Shown here one piece after another: positions 44,401 to 55,400 of a stretch of 64,000 nucleotides of DNA. Numbering within the stretch: position 1 is the first letter of the stretch; each line of letters begins with the position of its first letter. The position numbers were made by a program, and so were the translations under genes. Source of the DNA: Hydrogenophilaceae bacterium (GTDB lineage: Bacteria; Pseudomonadota; Gammaproteobacteria; Burkholderiales; Thiobacillaceae). Location of the stretch: positions 24,121-88,120 of the forward strand of contig JANJWO010000067.1 of NCBI GenBank assembly GCA_024709485.1, read 5' to 3'. A model generated the notes under the pieces. That model did not search any database and was not told the DNA's origin. It worked only from the letters and a program-made list of their open reading frames with translations.

Positions 44401-46949
44401 CGCTGAGCCAACTGCCGGCCGAGCCCCCGCAACTGGCGCAGGCGGCGGCCGATGGCGGAGCCGGAAGCGAAACCGCCGATGCCGCGCCCGCCGCAGAAGC
44501 GCCGGCATTTGCCGCGGCGACGCCCGCGCCCGCCCCCCACCAGGAAATCGAAATCGCAGGCATGGTGGCGCAAACCAGGCCTCAGCCGGCGCCGCTATTC
44601 GAAGCGCGCCACATCCAGGATGAAATCGATCCGGTGCTGCTGCCGATTTTCCTGGAAGAAGCCGAAACGCTGGTGCCCGAGGCCGCGCAGGCGCTGCGCA
44701 ACTGGATGGCGGCGCCCGGCGAGAGCGAGGGGCCCTCCGTGCTGCGGCGCGTGCTGCACACCATCAAGGGCTCCGCCCGCATGGCTGGCGCCATGCGCCT
44801 GGGCGAACTCACCCACATCATGGAATCCCAGGTCATTGCCGCGCTCGACGGCCAGTTGAGCGCCGATGCCGCCGTGCTGGAACAACTCGAGGAGGAATTC
44901 GATCACCTGGCGGCCGCCGTCGACCGCCTCAAATCCGGCACGCCGGAAGCCGCGCAAATCAGCCATGTGGAAACCGAGGTGGCGGATGCCGACGTGCTGT
45001 TGCCGTCCGCCGCGGAATCGGCCGCGGCCGCCGCACCGGACGAGGCGCCCGCAAGCGCTGAAGCCGTCGCCCCGCCGCAAGCCGCCGTCAAGGCTGATGC
45101 AGCCGAACCGCAGCAGCGCGAAAACGCCACCCTGCGGGTGCGCGCCGACTGGGTCGACCGCATGGTGAACCAGGCCGGCGAGGTGGCGATCGCGCGCTCG
45201 CGCATCGAAAGCCAGATGTACGCGCTCAAACGGCAGACCACGGAACTTTCCGAAGCGCTGCGCCGCGTGCGGGATCACCTGCGCGAAGTGGAAATCCAGG
45301 CCGAATCGCAAATGCAGGCGACTTTCCAGGCCCAATCGGAGAAGGAACAGTTCGACCCGCTGGAATTCGACCGCTTCACCCGTTTCCAGGAGGTCACGCG
45401 CTTCCTGGCGGAAAGCGTGCACGATATTTCCACCGTGCAGCAAACGCTCGCCGCCCAGCTCGGCGAAGCCGACGCCGCGCTGCTGCAGCAGGCGCGCCTG
45501 AACCGCGAACTGCAGCAAAACCTGATGCGCGTGCGCATGATCCCGCTGTACAGCGTCTCCGAGCGCCTGTATCGCGTGGTGCGCCAGACCGCGCGCGAGG
45601 TCGACAAGCGCGTGCAGCTGGACATCCAGGGCGGCGACATCGAGATCGACCGCGGCGTGCTGGAAAAAATCGTCGCGCCCATCGAGCATTTGCTGCGCAA
45701 CGCCATCGCCCACGGCCTCGAAGCGCCGCAAGCGCGCGCGCAGGCCGGCAAGCCCGAGTACGGCGAAATCCGGCTCGCCGCCAAGCACGAGGGCAACGAA
45801 ATGGTGCTGACCGTCAGCGATGACGGCGCGGGCCTCAAGCTTGCGCGCATCCGCCAAAGGGCCGTCGAGCGCGGGCTGCTGGATCCCGGCGTCGAGCCGG
45901 GCGACAACCAGCTTGCGCAGATGATTTTCGTGCCCGGATTCTCCACCGCGGATGCGGTCACCCAGGTGGCGGGACGCGGCATGGGCATGGATGTCGTGAA
46001 GAGCGAGATCGCCAGCCTCGGCGGCCGTATCGAAATCGCCAGTGAAGCCGGCAAGGGAGCGACCTTCACCATCTACCTGCCGCTCACGCTGGCGGTGACC
46101 CAGGCCGTCATCATCATCGCCAACAAAAACGAATACGCGTTGCCGGCCACGCTGGTGGAACAGGTGCAGGAACTCAAGCCGGAGCAGCTTTCCGCCGCGC
46201 TGCTGGCGCGCGCCATCGAATGGCGCGGCAACCGCTATCCGCTGAGCTATCTGCCCCATCTGCTCGGCGAGAACGATGCCCTGCACGAGGTGCAGCGCTT
46301 CAATGCCATCGTGCTGATGAAGAGCGGCAGCTCGCATGCCGCCATCCTGGTCGACAGCGTGGAAGGCACGCGCGAAGTCGTGGTCAAGAACATCGGGCCG
46401 CAAGTCTCGCGCGTCACCGGCATCGCCGGCGCGACCGTGCGCGGCGACGGCAAGGTGGTGCTGATCCTGAATCCGGTGCCGCTCGTCATCCGCGCCTTCG
46501 ATCTGCCGCAGGACACGGTGCAGCCGGCGCCGCCGCAGGTGATTGCGGCCGAGCAGACCGCGCAGGCGCCGCTGATCATGGTGGTCGACGATTCGCTCAC
46601 GGTGCGCAAGATCAGCAGCCGCCTGCTGACGCGCGAAGGCTATCGCGTCGAAACCGCGAAGGATGGCGTCGACGCGCTGGAAAAGATGCACGACATCCTG
46701 CCGGACGTGGTGCTGCTGGACGTGGAAATGCCGCGCATGGACGGCTTCGAGCTGGCGCGGGTGATGCGCAACGATGCCCGCCTGAAGAGTGTGCCGATCA
46801 TCATGATCACTTCGCGCACGGCGGACAAGCACCGCAATCATGCGCTGGAAATCGGCGTCAATGTCTATCTCGGCAAGCCCTTCCAGGAAGCGGTGCTGCT
46901 GTCGCACATCGCCGACCTGCTGGGCGAGCGCGCGCTGATCGCGGTCTGA
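41433..46949 (+). CDS. chpA: hybrid chemotaxis-type histidine kinase ChpA (PilL)
   Basis: 1838 residues, the central kinase of the Pil-Chp twitching pathway. The N-terminal half contains several Hpt-type domains; three phosphorylatable His motifs are visible: H728 (FHTLKGSGRM), H920 (VHTLAGIAGT) and H1109 (LHTIKGSARM). Ala/Pro-rich linkers separate them. The CheA core follows: dimerisation, the HATPase with HLLRNAIAHGLE and DDGAGLK, a CheW-like domain, and a C-terminal receiver with phosphoacceptor D1763 (VVLLDVEMPRMDGF). It starts 30 nt after pilJ and is the last gene before a strong terminator. pilK/chpB methylation genes are not in the cluster. Confidence 0.95.
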   Translation: MSATLDFDTGPLNWVRGDIEAALRSAAEKIRAYAADPGLDNALRLARDEVHAATGALRMVGLEGAAKVAAAFEDALTALDDKRIAADEINTKLVLDALDSLLKWVVRMAEGRGEGELALFPAYRRLRELAGAEKIFEGELFYPNLKLQVEAESRPAVSDAELPQRVKAARAGFQRGLLVFLRGTKAEAGLAAMAKSLAEVESCMSSQAARAFWWACKGFVDALLNQGVEPDFHVKQLLARIDLQMRQLIEGKPQVAESLMRDALFFIAKSKTMGEDSEAVRSAFGLDKYLPKRPLDAEQMARARPVLKLLRETLAEARNQWHGLSEGKQESLPAFQAAVAGLSTQAGALGVPALGELVSATAEAGRAAGGLSGEVLAGIQLEIATTLLFLQNAVDSEDVLDPDFHSRAQNQLRRLAAARAGQAEGSAADLMDEGSLKAAEHALLAQLGQEIRSSLQQMEESLDAFFRDAEARDGLAALDILAAQVQGALAILEQTEASQLLQAAMEATRPYVISGIPGDEEKARIADALSSLGLFIEAHCAGRKDARHILRQPMVAFGLAEAAPAPREDDDFFVSEAAAPASETELGLIERDLAEAVGNIALARPPVLEPQSPQRDTPATEAHAPAAPVAAAMEPDTEPAAEASMAEAAAFPIEPEAGQALPAAAQTLSEAAVPAPAAPAMPEIDPELLDIFLEEAVEVLGNMAASTDACEDDADDRENLTVVRRSFHTLKGSGRMVGLSDFGEAAWGMEQLMNGWLSAEKPATAPLISVVRRAHDLFGRWVAALRENPAASVDAGELLAEAARIAHGAQETAAAETPAMAAAEAVAETADALEEIRIQAVAEQQEPAVAEEAHAAAHVDFAQPAAEEEVQIGTARLSPALYDIFKSESANWSKVLDDEIERLSENDQAVVSDIARRGVHTLAGIAGTTGFAQLANLALAVESYFRKLDGRPVPHAALNTLLDALTRINSMIENIHSRVAPLQAAPLIDALSQLPAEPPQLAQAAADGGAGSETADAAPAAEAPAFAAATPAPAPHQEIEIAGMVAQTRPQPAPLFEARHIQDEIDPVLLPIFLEEAETLVPEAAQALRNWMAAPGESEGPSVLRRVLHTIKGSARMAGAMRLGELTHIMESQVIAALDGQLSADAAVLEQLEEEFDHLAAAVDRLKSGTPEAAQISHVETEVADADVLLPSAAESAAAAAPDEAPASAEAVAPPQAAVKADAAEPQQRENATLRVRADWVDRMVNQAGEVAIARSRIESQMYALKRQTTELSEALRRVRDHLREVEIQAESQMQATFQAQSEKEQFDPLEFDRFTRFQEVTRFLAESVHDISTVQQTLAAQLGEADAALLQQARLNRELQQNLMRVRMIPLYSVSERLYRVVRQTAREVDKRVQLDIQGGDIEIDRGVLEKIVAPIEHLLRNAIAHGLEAPQARAQAGKPEYGEIRLAAKHEGNEMVLTVSDDGAGLKLARIRQRAVERGLLDPGVEPGDNQLAQMIFVPGFSTADAVTQVAGRGMGMDVVKSEIASLGGRIEIASEAGKGATFTIYLPLTLAVTQAVIIIANKNEYALPATLVEQVQELKPEQLSAALLARAIEWRGNRYPLSYLPHLLGENDALHEVQRFNAIVLMKSGSSHAAILVDSVEGTREVVVKNIGPQVSRVTGIAGATVRGDGKVVLILNPVPLVIRAFDLPQDTVQPAPPQVIAAEQTAQAPLIMVVDDSLTVRKISSRLLTREGYRVETAKDGVDALEKMHDILPDVVLLDVEMPRMDGFELARVMRNDARLKSVPIIMITSRTADKHRNHALEIGVNVYLGKPFQEAVLLSHIADLLGERALIAV

Positions 46950-46968
46950 GCGCCCAAGAAGGAACAAG

Positions 46969-46994
46969 AAAGGCGGCTGATGCCGCCTTTTTTT
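46969..46994. terminator. intrinsic terminator after chpA (likely bidirectional)
   Basis: AAAGGCGGC-TGAT-GCCGCCTTTTTTT forms a stable stem with a 4-nt loop and a U-tract, directly after the chpA stop. Read on the other strand it also ends in a run of T-like bases before the stop of uppP, so it can terminate both converging genes. Confidence 0.9.
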
Positions 46995-46995
46995 G

Positions 46996-47829
46996 TCAGC
47001 CCGCGGCCGGCGCGCTCCAGTCCACCAGGCCGCTATAAGACGTTGCCAGCACCAGCATGCCGAACACGATGCGATACCAGGCAAACACCGTGAAATCGTG
47101 CCGGGAGATGAAGCGGATCAGGGCGCGCACCGCGATCGCCGCGCTGACGAAGGAGGCGACGAAGCCGACCGCCAGCATCTCGATGTCGTCAGGGGTGAAC
47201 AGCGCCCAGTGCGTGTACATCTCATAGAGCGAAGCGATGCCGAGCGTCGGCACCGCCAGGAAAAACGAGAACTCGGTGGCGGTCTTGCGCGACAGGCCGT
47301 AGAGCAGCCCGCCGATGATGGTCGCGCCCGAGCGCGAGGTGCCGGGAATCAGCGCCAGCGCCTGGATGAAGCCCATCACCAGGGAATCCTTCCAGGTCAT
47401 CTTGTCGACGTCGTCGATGTGCTTGCTGTGCGGCCTTTTCTCCGCCCACAGGATGATGATGCCGCCGACGATGAAAGCCAGCGCCACGGGAACCGGCGAA
47501 AACAGCGCCGCCTTGATCTGCTGGCCGAACAGCAGGCCGATCACCGCCAGCGGCAGAAAGGCCAGGAACAGGTTGAGGACGAAACGGTTGGCCAGCGGGT
47601 CGCGCCCGAAACCGGCCGTCACCGCGGCAAAGCGCGCGCGATAGTCCCAGACCACCGCCAGAATCGCGCCCAGCTGGATGGCGATGGAGAACACCTTGCC
47701 TTTTTCATTGTTGAAGCCGAGCAGGTCGCCGACCAGAATCAGGTGGCCGGTGCTGGAGATGGGCAAAAACTCGGTCAGCCCCTCCACGACGCCCATGACC
47801 AGGGCTTTGATTATGAGAACGATATCCAT
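46996..47829 (-). CDS. uppP: undecaprenyl-diphosphatase
   Basis: A 277-residue membrane enzyme that dephosphorylates undecaprenyl diphosphate to recycle the lipid carrier for peptidoglycan and other polysaccharides. The BacA/UppP motifs [14 protein letters not shown] (about residues 17-30) and [10 protein letters not shown] are intact, with about eight membrane helices. It gives bacitracin tolerance when overproduced. It stands alone, converging with chpA. Confidence 0.96.
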   Translation of the reverse strand: MDIVLIIKALVMGVVEGLTEFLPISSTGHLILVGDLLGFNNEKGKVFSIAIQLGAILAVVWDYRARFAAVTAGFGRDPLANRFVLNLFLAFLPLAVIGLLFGQQIKAALFSPVPVALAFIVGGIIILWAEKRPHSKHIDDVDKMTWKDSLVMGFIQALALIPGTSRSGATIIGGLLYGLSRKTATEFSFFLAVPTLGIASLYEMYTHWALFTPDDIEMLAVGFVASFVSAAIAVRALIRFISRHDFTVFAWYRIVFGMLVLATSYSGLVDWSAPAAG

Positions 47830-48015
47830 GGCAGATGATTGCGCGGCTCAAGCCGCCTGCGCATCATACTCCAAGGATCGGGCGGCGCCATTAGGCCAAT
47901 CCTCCCTGCCTCCGCTCCGCGCAGCAAAGTGCGCCGCCGTGGCCGGGGCATGGAAAGCGGGGGGACGGGGGCACGAAACCGGCGGCCCAAACACCGGACC
48001 GCATCGGCGCGCCCC

Positions 48016-49959
<1,944 letters not shown>

Positions 49960-49983
49960 TTAAGCGGGGAGCGGCGGAGGATC

Positions 49984-50076
49984 CGACGCTTCCCTACGGC
50001 GGTATTAACCGCGTCAGGTTCAAAGGGTCTGTCTCACCCCGGCATGGCGATTTCCTGCCTGCCGGGGACCCCTAGC
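49984..50076 (-). promoter_or_regulatory. TPP riboswitch (THI element)
   Basis: On the minus strand the conserved THI-box parts are seen in order: GGGGT...GGGGTGAGAC, CCCTTTGAACCTGA, then GGTTAATACC-GCCGTAGGGAAGCG. It lies about 40 nt before the thiC start, so it controls thiC translation or termination in response to TPP. Confidence 0.92.
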
Positions 50077-50150
50077 GATGGCCCGAAATTAGCCCAAATA
50101 TGGAATAATTGCAAGGCAGGCCTCCGAATAACCCTTTGAAAACAAAGCCA

Positions 50151-50804
50151 ATGGATATCGAACAAGCGCGTTTCAACATGGTGGAGCAGCAAATCCGTCC
50201 CTGGGACGTGCTGAACCAGGCGGTGCTCGACCTTTTGTTCAAGGTGCGGCGCGAGGAATTCGTGCCCGCCCCCTATCGATCCCTGGCTTTCGTCGACATG
50301 GAAATCCCGCTCGGCCACGGCGAAAACATGTGGCCGCCCAGGCTCGAAGCGCGCTGCGTGCAGAGCCTGCACCTGCAGGCAACCGACAAGGTGCTGGAAA
50401 TCGGCACCGGCAGCGGCTATCTCACCGCCCTGCTCGCCAGCCTGGCCGGCAAGGTGCACAGCGTGGAGATCCACGCGGATTTCCTCAAGGACGCCGAGGC
50501 CCGGCTGAAGGCGCACGGCTTTGCCAACGTCACGCTGGAAGCGGGCGACGCCAGCCGCGGCTGGGAAAATCACGCGCCCTATGACGTCATCGTGGTCACC
50601 GGCTCGCTGCCGGTCATCCCGGACCTGCTGCCCGCCCAGCTTGCCCCTGGCGGACGCCTGTTCGCCGTCGTGGGCGACGAACCGGTGATGAGCGCGCAGC
50701 TGCTCACCTGCGTCTCGCGCGGCGTGTACCGCTCCGAAACCCTGTTCGAAACCAGCCTGAAACCGCTGGTCAACGCCCTGCAGCCTGAGCGCTTCGTTTT
50801 TTGA
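50151..50804 (+). CDS. protein-L-isoaspartate O-methyltransferase-like protein
   Basis: A 217-residue SAM methyltransferase of the Pcm family: ARFNMVEQQIRPWDV at the N-terminus, the SAM-binding KVLEIGTGSGYLTALLA and VHSVEIHADFLKDAEARL. Pcm enzymes methylate isoaspartate in damaged proteins, but this shorter variant upstream of a TolC-family gene, common in betaproteobacteria, may have another role. The stop overlaps the rhodanese start by 1 nt (TGATG). Confidence 0.85.
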   Translation: MDIEQARFNMVEQQIRPWDVLNQAVLDLLFKVRREEFVPAPYRSLAFVDMEIPLGHGENMWPPRLEARCVQSLHLQATDKVLEIGTGSGYLTALLASLAGKVHSVEIHADFLKDAEARLKAHGFANVTLEAGDASRGWENHAPYDVIVVTGSLPVIPDLLPAQLAPGGRLFAVVGDEPVMSAQLLTCVSRGVYRSETLFETSLKPLVNALQPERFVF

Positions 50805-51121
50805 TGCGCCATTTCACCGTGCGCCAGCTCAAGGAAAGGCTCGACCAGGGCGAGCCGCCGGTATTGCTGGATGTGCGCGAGGCCTGGGAAATGGCGCGCT
50901 GCCAGCTGCCCGGCACCACCTGGATTCCCATGGGCCAGATCGTGGCGCGCATACACGAGCTGGACAAGGCGCGGGAGACCGTCGTGGTCTGCCATCACGG
51001 CGTCCGCTCCTGGCAGGTCGCCAAGTACCTGGAACAGGCGGGTTTCGAGAACGTGATCAACCTGAGCGGCGGCATCGACGCCTGGGCCAAGGAAGTGGAC
51101 CCGAGCATGCCGCTGTACTAG
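50804..51121 (+). CDS. rhodanese-like sulfurtransferase
   Basis: A 105-residue single rhodanese domain: VLLDVREAWEMARCQLPG, then the active-site loop VVCHHGVRSWQVA with the catalytic Cys, and VINLSGGIDAWA. It transfers sulfane sulfur or acts as a binding module. It is translationally coupled to the Pcm-like gene and 23 nt before the TolC-family gene. Confidence 0.92.
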   Translation: MRHFTVRQLKERLDQGEPPVLLDVREAWEMARCQLPGTTWIPMGQIVARIHELDKARETVVVCHHGVRSWQVAKYLEQAGFENVINLSGGIDAWAKEVDPSMPLY

Positions 51122-51144
51122 GCTGTACTAGAAAGAATCAGGCA

Positions 51145-52449
51145 ATGAAACCGAGACTACTGAGCTTCCTTCTGCTGGCCGCCCTCGGCCTGCCGGCCCA
51201 GGCCGACAACCTCTCCGAGACCTATCGCGCCGCGCTTGCCTACGACGCCAGCTATGCCGCCGCCCAGGCGGCCTACCGCGCCGCCCAGGAGAAAACGCCG
51301 CAGGCGCGCGCCGGACTGCTTCCCAGCGCCAGCCTGAACGCCAATGTGCGCCGCAACGACGTCGACACCGCTTTCGGCAACAGCGAGTTCAGCTCGCACG
51401 GCTGGGGGGTCTCCGCCGCCCAGCCGATTTATCGCGGCCAGAACTGGGCGGCCTACGATCAGGCGAAATTGTCGGTCGCGCTCGCCGAAGACCAGCTCCG
51501 GGTGGCCGGTCAGGACCTGCTGCTGCGCACCGCGCGCGCCTACTTCGACGTGCTGCTGGCGCAGGACAATCTCGAATTCATCCGCGCGCAAAAGGCGGCC
51601 ATCACCGAGCAGCTCGCCGCGGCCAGGCGCAATTTCGAGGTCGGCACCGCCACCATCACCGACACGCACGAAGCCCAGGCCCGCTTCGATCTCGCCACCG
51701 CCCAGGAAATCGCCGCGTTGAACGAGCTGGAAATCAAGCGGCGCGCCTTGAACACCCTCACCGGAAAAAATCTGGACAGACTTTCCGCGCTGACGCCCAA
51801 GCCGTCCCTGGTGACGCCGGCGCCGGCCAACATGGAGGACTGGGTAAGCCGCTCGCAAAGCGACAACCTGCAGGTGCGCATCAGCCGGCTGGCGAAGCAG
51901 ATCGCCGATCAGGAAATCGAGCGCGTGCGCCGCGGCCACCATCCCACCCTGGACCTCACCGCCAGCTACAGCGACAACAACAACCAGAACGTCGGCATCG
52001 GCACCATCGACAGCAAGGCCACCGTGGTCGGGCTCGAATTCGCCCTGCCGCTGTACCAGGGCGGCCTGGTGTCCTCGCAGGTGCGCGAGGCCGTCGCCAA
52101 CCAGGACAAGGCGCGCCAGCAGCTGGAAGACGCCCTGCGCGGCGCCGCGCTGCAGACCCGCCAGGCCTACCTCAACGTCACCAGCACCGAAGCCCAGGTG
52201 AAAGCGCTGGAAGCCGCGCTCGCCTCCAGCCAGAAATCGCTGGAATCGACCCAGCTGGGCCTGGAGGTCGGCGTGCGCACCAATGTCGACGTGCTCAATG
52301 CGCAGCAGCAGCTCACCTCGGCGCAGCGCGATCTGGCCGCCGCGCGCTACAACTTCCTGCTGTCCGTGCTCAACCTCAAGGCGGCGGCGGGCTCGCTGTT
52401 CCCGACCGACCTCGAAGAAATCGACCGCCTGCTGCTGGCCGCCAGATAA
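51145..52449 (+). CDS. tolC: TolC-family outer-membrane channel
   Basis: A 434-residue outer-membrane efflux protein with a signal peptide (cleavage near AQA-DNLS). The OEP repeats are clear: LSETYRAALAYDASYAAAQAAYRAAQEKTPQARAGLLPS, GVSAAQPIYRGQNW, and VGLEFALPLYQGGLVSSQVREA in the second half. It is the exit duct for type I secretion or multidrug pumps; no inner-membrane partner is adjacent, as is usual for the general TolC. Confidence 0.93.
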   Translation: MKPRLLSFLLLAALGLPAQADNLSETYRAALAYDASYAAAQAAYRAAQEKTPQARAGLLPSASLNANVRRNDVDTAFGNSEFSSHGWGVSAAQPIYRGQNWAAYDQAKLSVALAEDQLRVAGQDLLLRTARAYFDVLLAQDNLEFIRAQKAAITEQLAAARRNFEVGTATITDTHEAQARFDLATAQEIAALNELEIKRRALNTLTGKNLDRLSALTPKPSLVTPAPANMEDWVSRSQSDNLQVRISRLAKQIADQEIERVRRGHHPTLDLTASYSDNNNQNVGIGTIDSKATVVGLEFALPLYQGGLVSSQVREAVANQDKARQQLEDALRGAALQTRQAYLNVTSTEAQVKALEAALASSQKSLESTQLGLEVGVRTNVDVLNAQQQLTSAQRDLAAARYNFLLSVLNLKAAAGSLFPTDLEEIDRLLLAAR

Positions 52450-52466
52450 CGCCGCCAGGCTTGCAG

Positions 52467-55400
52467 CTATTCGCCAGCCACAGGCTCGGGCCGGCCGTTG
52501 AGCGTGAACGCCTCGAACGCTTCCGGCGCCAGCGGCCGGCTGTAGAGATAGCCCTGGACTTCGTCGCAGCCTCTTGCGCCGAGAAATGCAAGCTGCTCCT
52601 GGGTCTCCACGCCTTCCGCGACGGTCTTGATCCCCAGGCTGTGCGCCATCTGGATGATCGCCGTCACCAGCGCCTGATCATGTGCATTGGTTCCGACATC
52701 CCGCACGAAGGACTGGTCGATCTTCAGCTTGTCGACCGCAAAGCGCTTGAGATAGTTGAGCGAGGAATAGCCGGTGCCGAAATCGTCTATCGCCAGGTGA
52801 AAACCCTTGCGGCTCAGCCTGTCGATGACGCGGCCGGCGGCCTCCGCATCCTTCATGGCGGCGGCCTCGGTCAGCTCGATCTCCAGCCGCGCCGGCGCAA
52901 TGCCCGCTTCACGCACGACACGCTCGACAGTCGAGGCAAAGGCGGGCTGCGCGAAGTGCAGGGCGGAAATGTTGACCGCGACGATGAGCGGCGGCAGGCC
53001 CGTCGCCTCCCACGCTTTCAGCTGCCGCGCCACGGCGCGCAGCACCCACTGGTCGATCTGCACGATCAATCCGCTGTTTTCCGCGATCGGGATGAACTCG
53101 CCCGGGCTCACCTCCCCCCAATGCGGATGCCGCCAGCGCAGCAGCGCTTCGGCGCCCGTGATGGCGCCCGTCTTGAGGTCGATCTGCGGCTGGTAGACGA
53201 GGCGGAGCTCGTTCCGGCTCAGGGCCTGTTTCAGGGCCGTGCTCAGCTCGAGGATCCTGGCCGCGCCTTCCTGCATGCCCGGTGCATAGAAGCAGTAGCT
53301 GTTGCGCCCATCCTGCTTGACCCGGTACATCGCGGCTTCGCTGTTGGCCAGCAGCGCGGCCAGGGTGTCGCCATCGCCGGGGTGCAGGGCGATGCCCACG
53401 GATGCGGTGATGATCAACTCCTTGTCGCCCAGCAATATGGGGCGCGACAACTCGCCCATCAGCCGCGTGACCATGAACGCCGCCTCTTGCTGCCCGGCCC
53501 CCGGCATGAGCAGGATGAAATTGTCGCCCGACTGCCGCGACAGCGTATCCTGGTCGCGCAGCCGCGCCCGCAGCCGCAGCGCTGTCTCGCGCAGCACCAG
53601 ATCGCCGGCCGCGTGGCCGAGCGCATCGTTGACGGCCTTGAAATTGTCCAGGTTGATCCACACCATGGTCAGCGGCGCACCGTGGCGATGAGCCTCGTCA
53701 TGGGCGCGCCTGAAGCGCTCCTCCAGCATCGCGCGATTGGGCAGGCCGGTAAGCTGGTCGTAATTGGAGAGCTGCAAAATCCGCTCGGCCGCGGCTTTCA
53801 TGGCGGTAATGTCCTCGATGTGGGCGAGATAGTTCGTCAGCACGCCTTCGGCATTCCGCACCGGATAGATCAGCACCGACTCGACGTACTCGCCGCCGTC
53901 CTTTCTCCTGTTCAGCAGTTCACCCTTCCAGGCTTCGCCCCGTTGCAGGTGCGCCCACATTTCCGCATACACCGCGGGGTCGGTCTTTCCCGACTTGAGC
54001 AGGCTCGGCGTCTGGCCCAAAGCCTCATCGGCCGCATAGCCGGTTATCTCGGTAAACGCCGGGTTCACGTACTCGATGCGCGCCTGCAGGTCGGTAATGA
54101 CTATGGGGAACGGGTTCTGCTCGACCACCAGCGAAAGCTTGCGCATTTCCGCCTCGTGCCGCTTGCGCTCGGTAACGTCGCGCGCGGAAGCATAGATGTA
54201 ACCACCCTTTTGCGTGCAGCGCCACTCGAGGTTGCGGTAGCTGCCGTCGCTGCAGCGGAAGCGATTTTCAAACCCGTCGACGTTCTCCTCCCGGCGCAGT
54301 GCGGCCACCATCCTCAGTGTCGCCTTCACGTCATCGGGGTGCACGTATTCAAGAAAGCTCCTGCCTTCAAGCTCGGCGACGTGGTAACCCAGCACTCGTT
54401 CGAATTCCGGGTTCAAGCGCACGAACTCGCTCTGCGCGTTGGCGATGCACAGCAGGTCCAGGCTGGCGCTGAAAAAAGAGTCGAGCGCCTCGCGCCGCAG
54501 GCGCAGGGCCTTGTCGAGGCGGCGCCTGTTGACCAGGCGCCAGATCGTATGCGCCATTAGCTGAACGGTTTCCACGTCCTTGCCGACATAGGGCTGCGGC
54601 TTGTTGCCCACCACCGCCACCATGCGCACCAGCCCGCCATCGATCAGCGGCACGCTGATCAGGCGGGAAAGCTCGGCATGCTCCTCCAGCAGGTCGTGCC
54701 CGCGGGAGGCATCGGCATAGTCGTTGAAAACCAGGGGTGCACGCTGGCGAAGCGCGTCGGCCCAGCGGCCGGCCTGGGCGAGGGGGAAATTCCGCGCATG
54801 CCGGCTCCGGTGGCGCTGCGCCTGGGCGGCGCTGGACGCGGACACCGGTTCGAGGGTCTCCTGGTCGTCATGCACGAAATAAACAAAGCCGGCCTGGCTC
54901 CCGGTCAGCTTTTCTATCTGGTCAATGCCATATTGCACGAAATCCTCTTCGTTGCGCGCCTCGGCCTCGGCCGGAAGCTTGAGCTGGGCGATATTCAGCG
55001 CGTATTCCCACTCCAGCGCCAATTGCTGGTTGACCTGATCGGTGACGTCACGCGAGAGCGCGAGATAAGTCGGCTCCCGCCCCGGCCCGGCATTCTTGCG
55101 GCCTATGGAAAGCTCGAACCAGTACCTGCCGAGCGGAACATCGAGCGCGATGCGATGGCCGTGCGAGTAACCATGTTCGCGGGCTTCCGCCAGCGCGGCG
55201 AAACCGACTTTCGCGGCTTCCTCCGGCAACACTTCGCGCAGGTTTTTGCCGATGAACAGGGGCTCGGGCACGGCCAGCATGTCGGAATTACTGACGTGCG
55301 CAGCAACAAAGCGCCCCTCGGCATCGACTTCGAACAACAGGTCAGGCAGGGTGTCGAGCGTGGCCTGCAGCTGGCTGCGCGAGGCATTCAACTCATCGTA

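Noticed and set aside
39940..47084. Long minus-strand frames opposite pilJ and chpA
   Set aside because: They are shadows of the high-GC coding strand: no Shine-Dalgarno, low-complexity translations, and the plus-strand proteins are clear family members.
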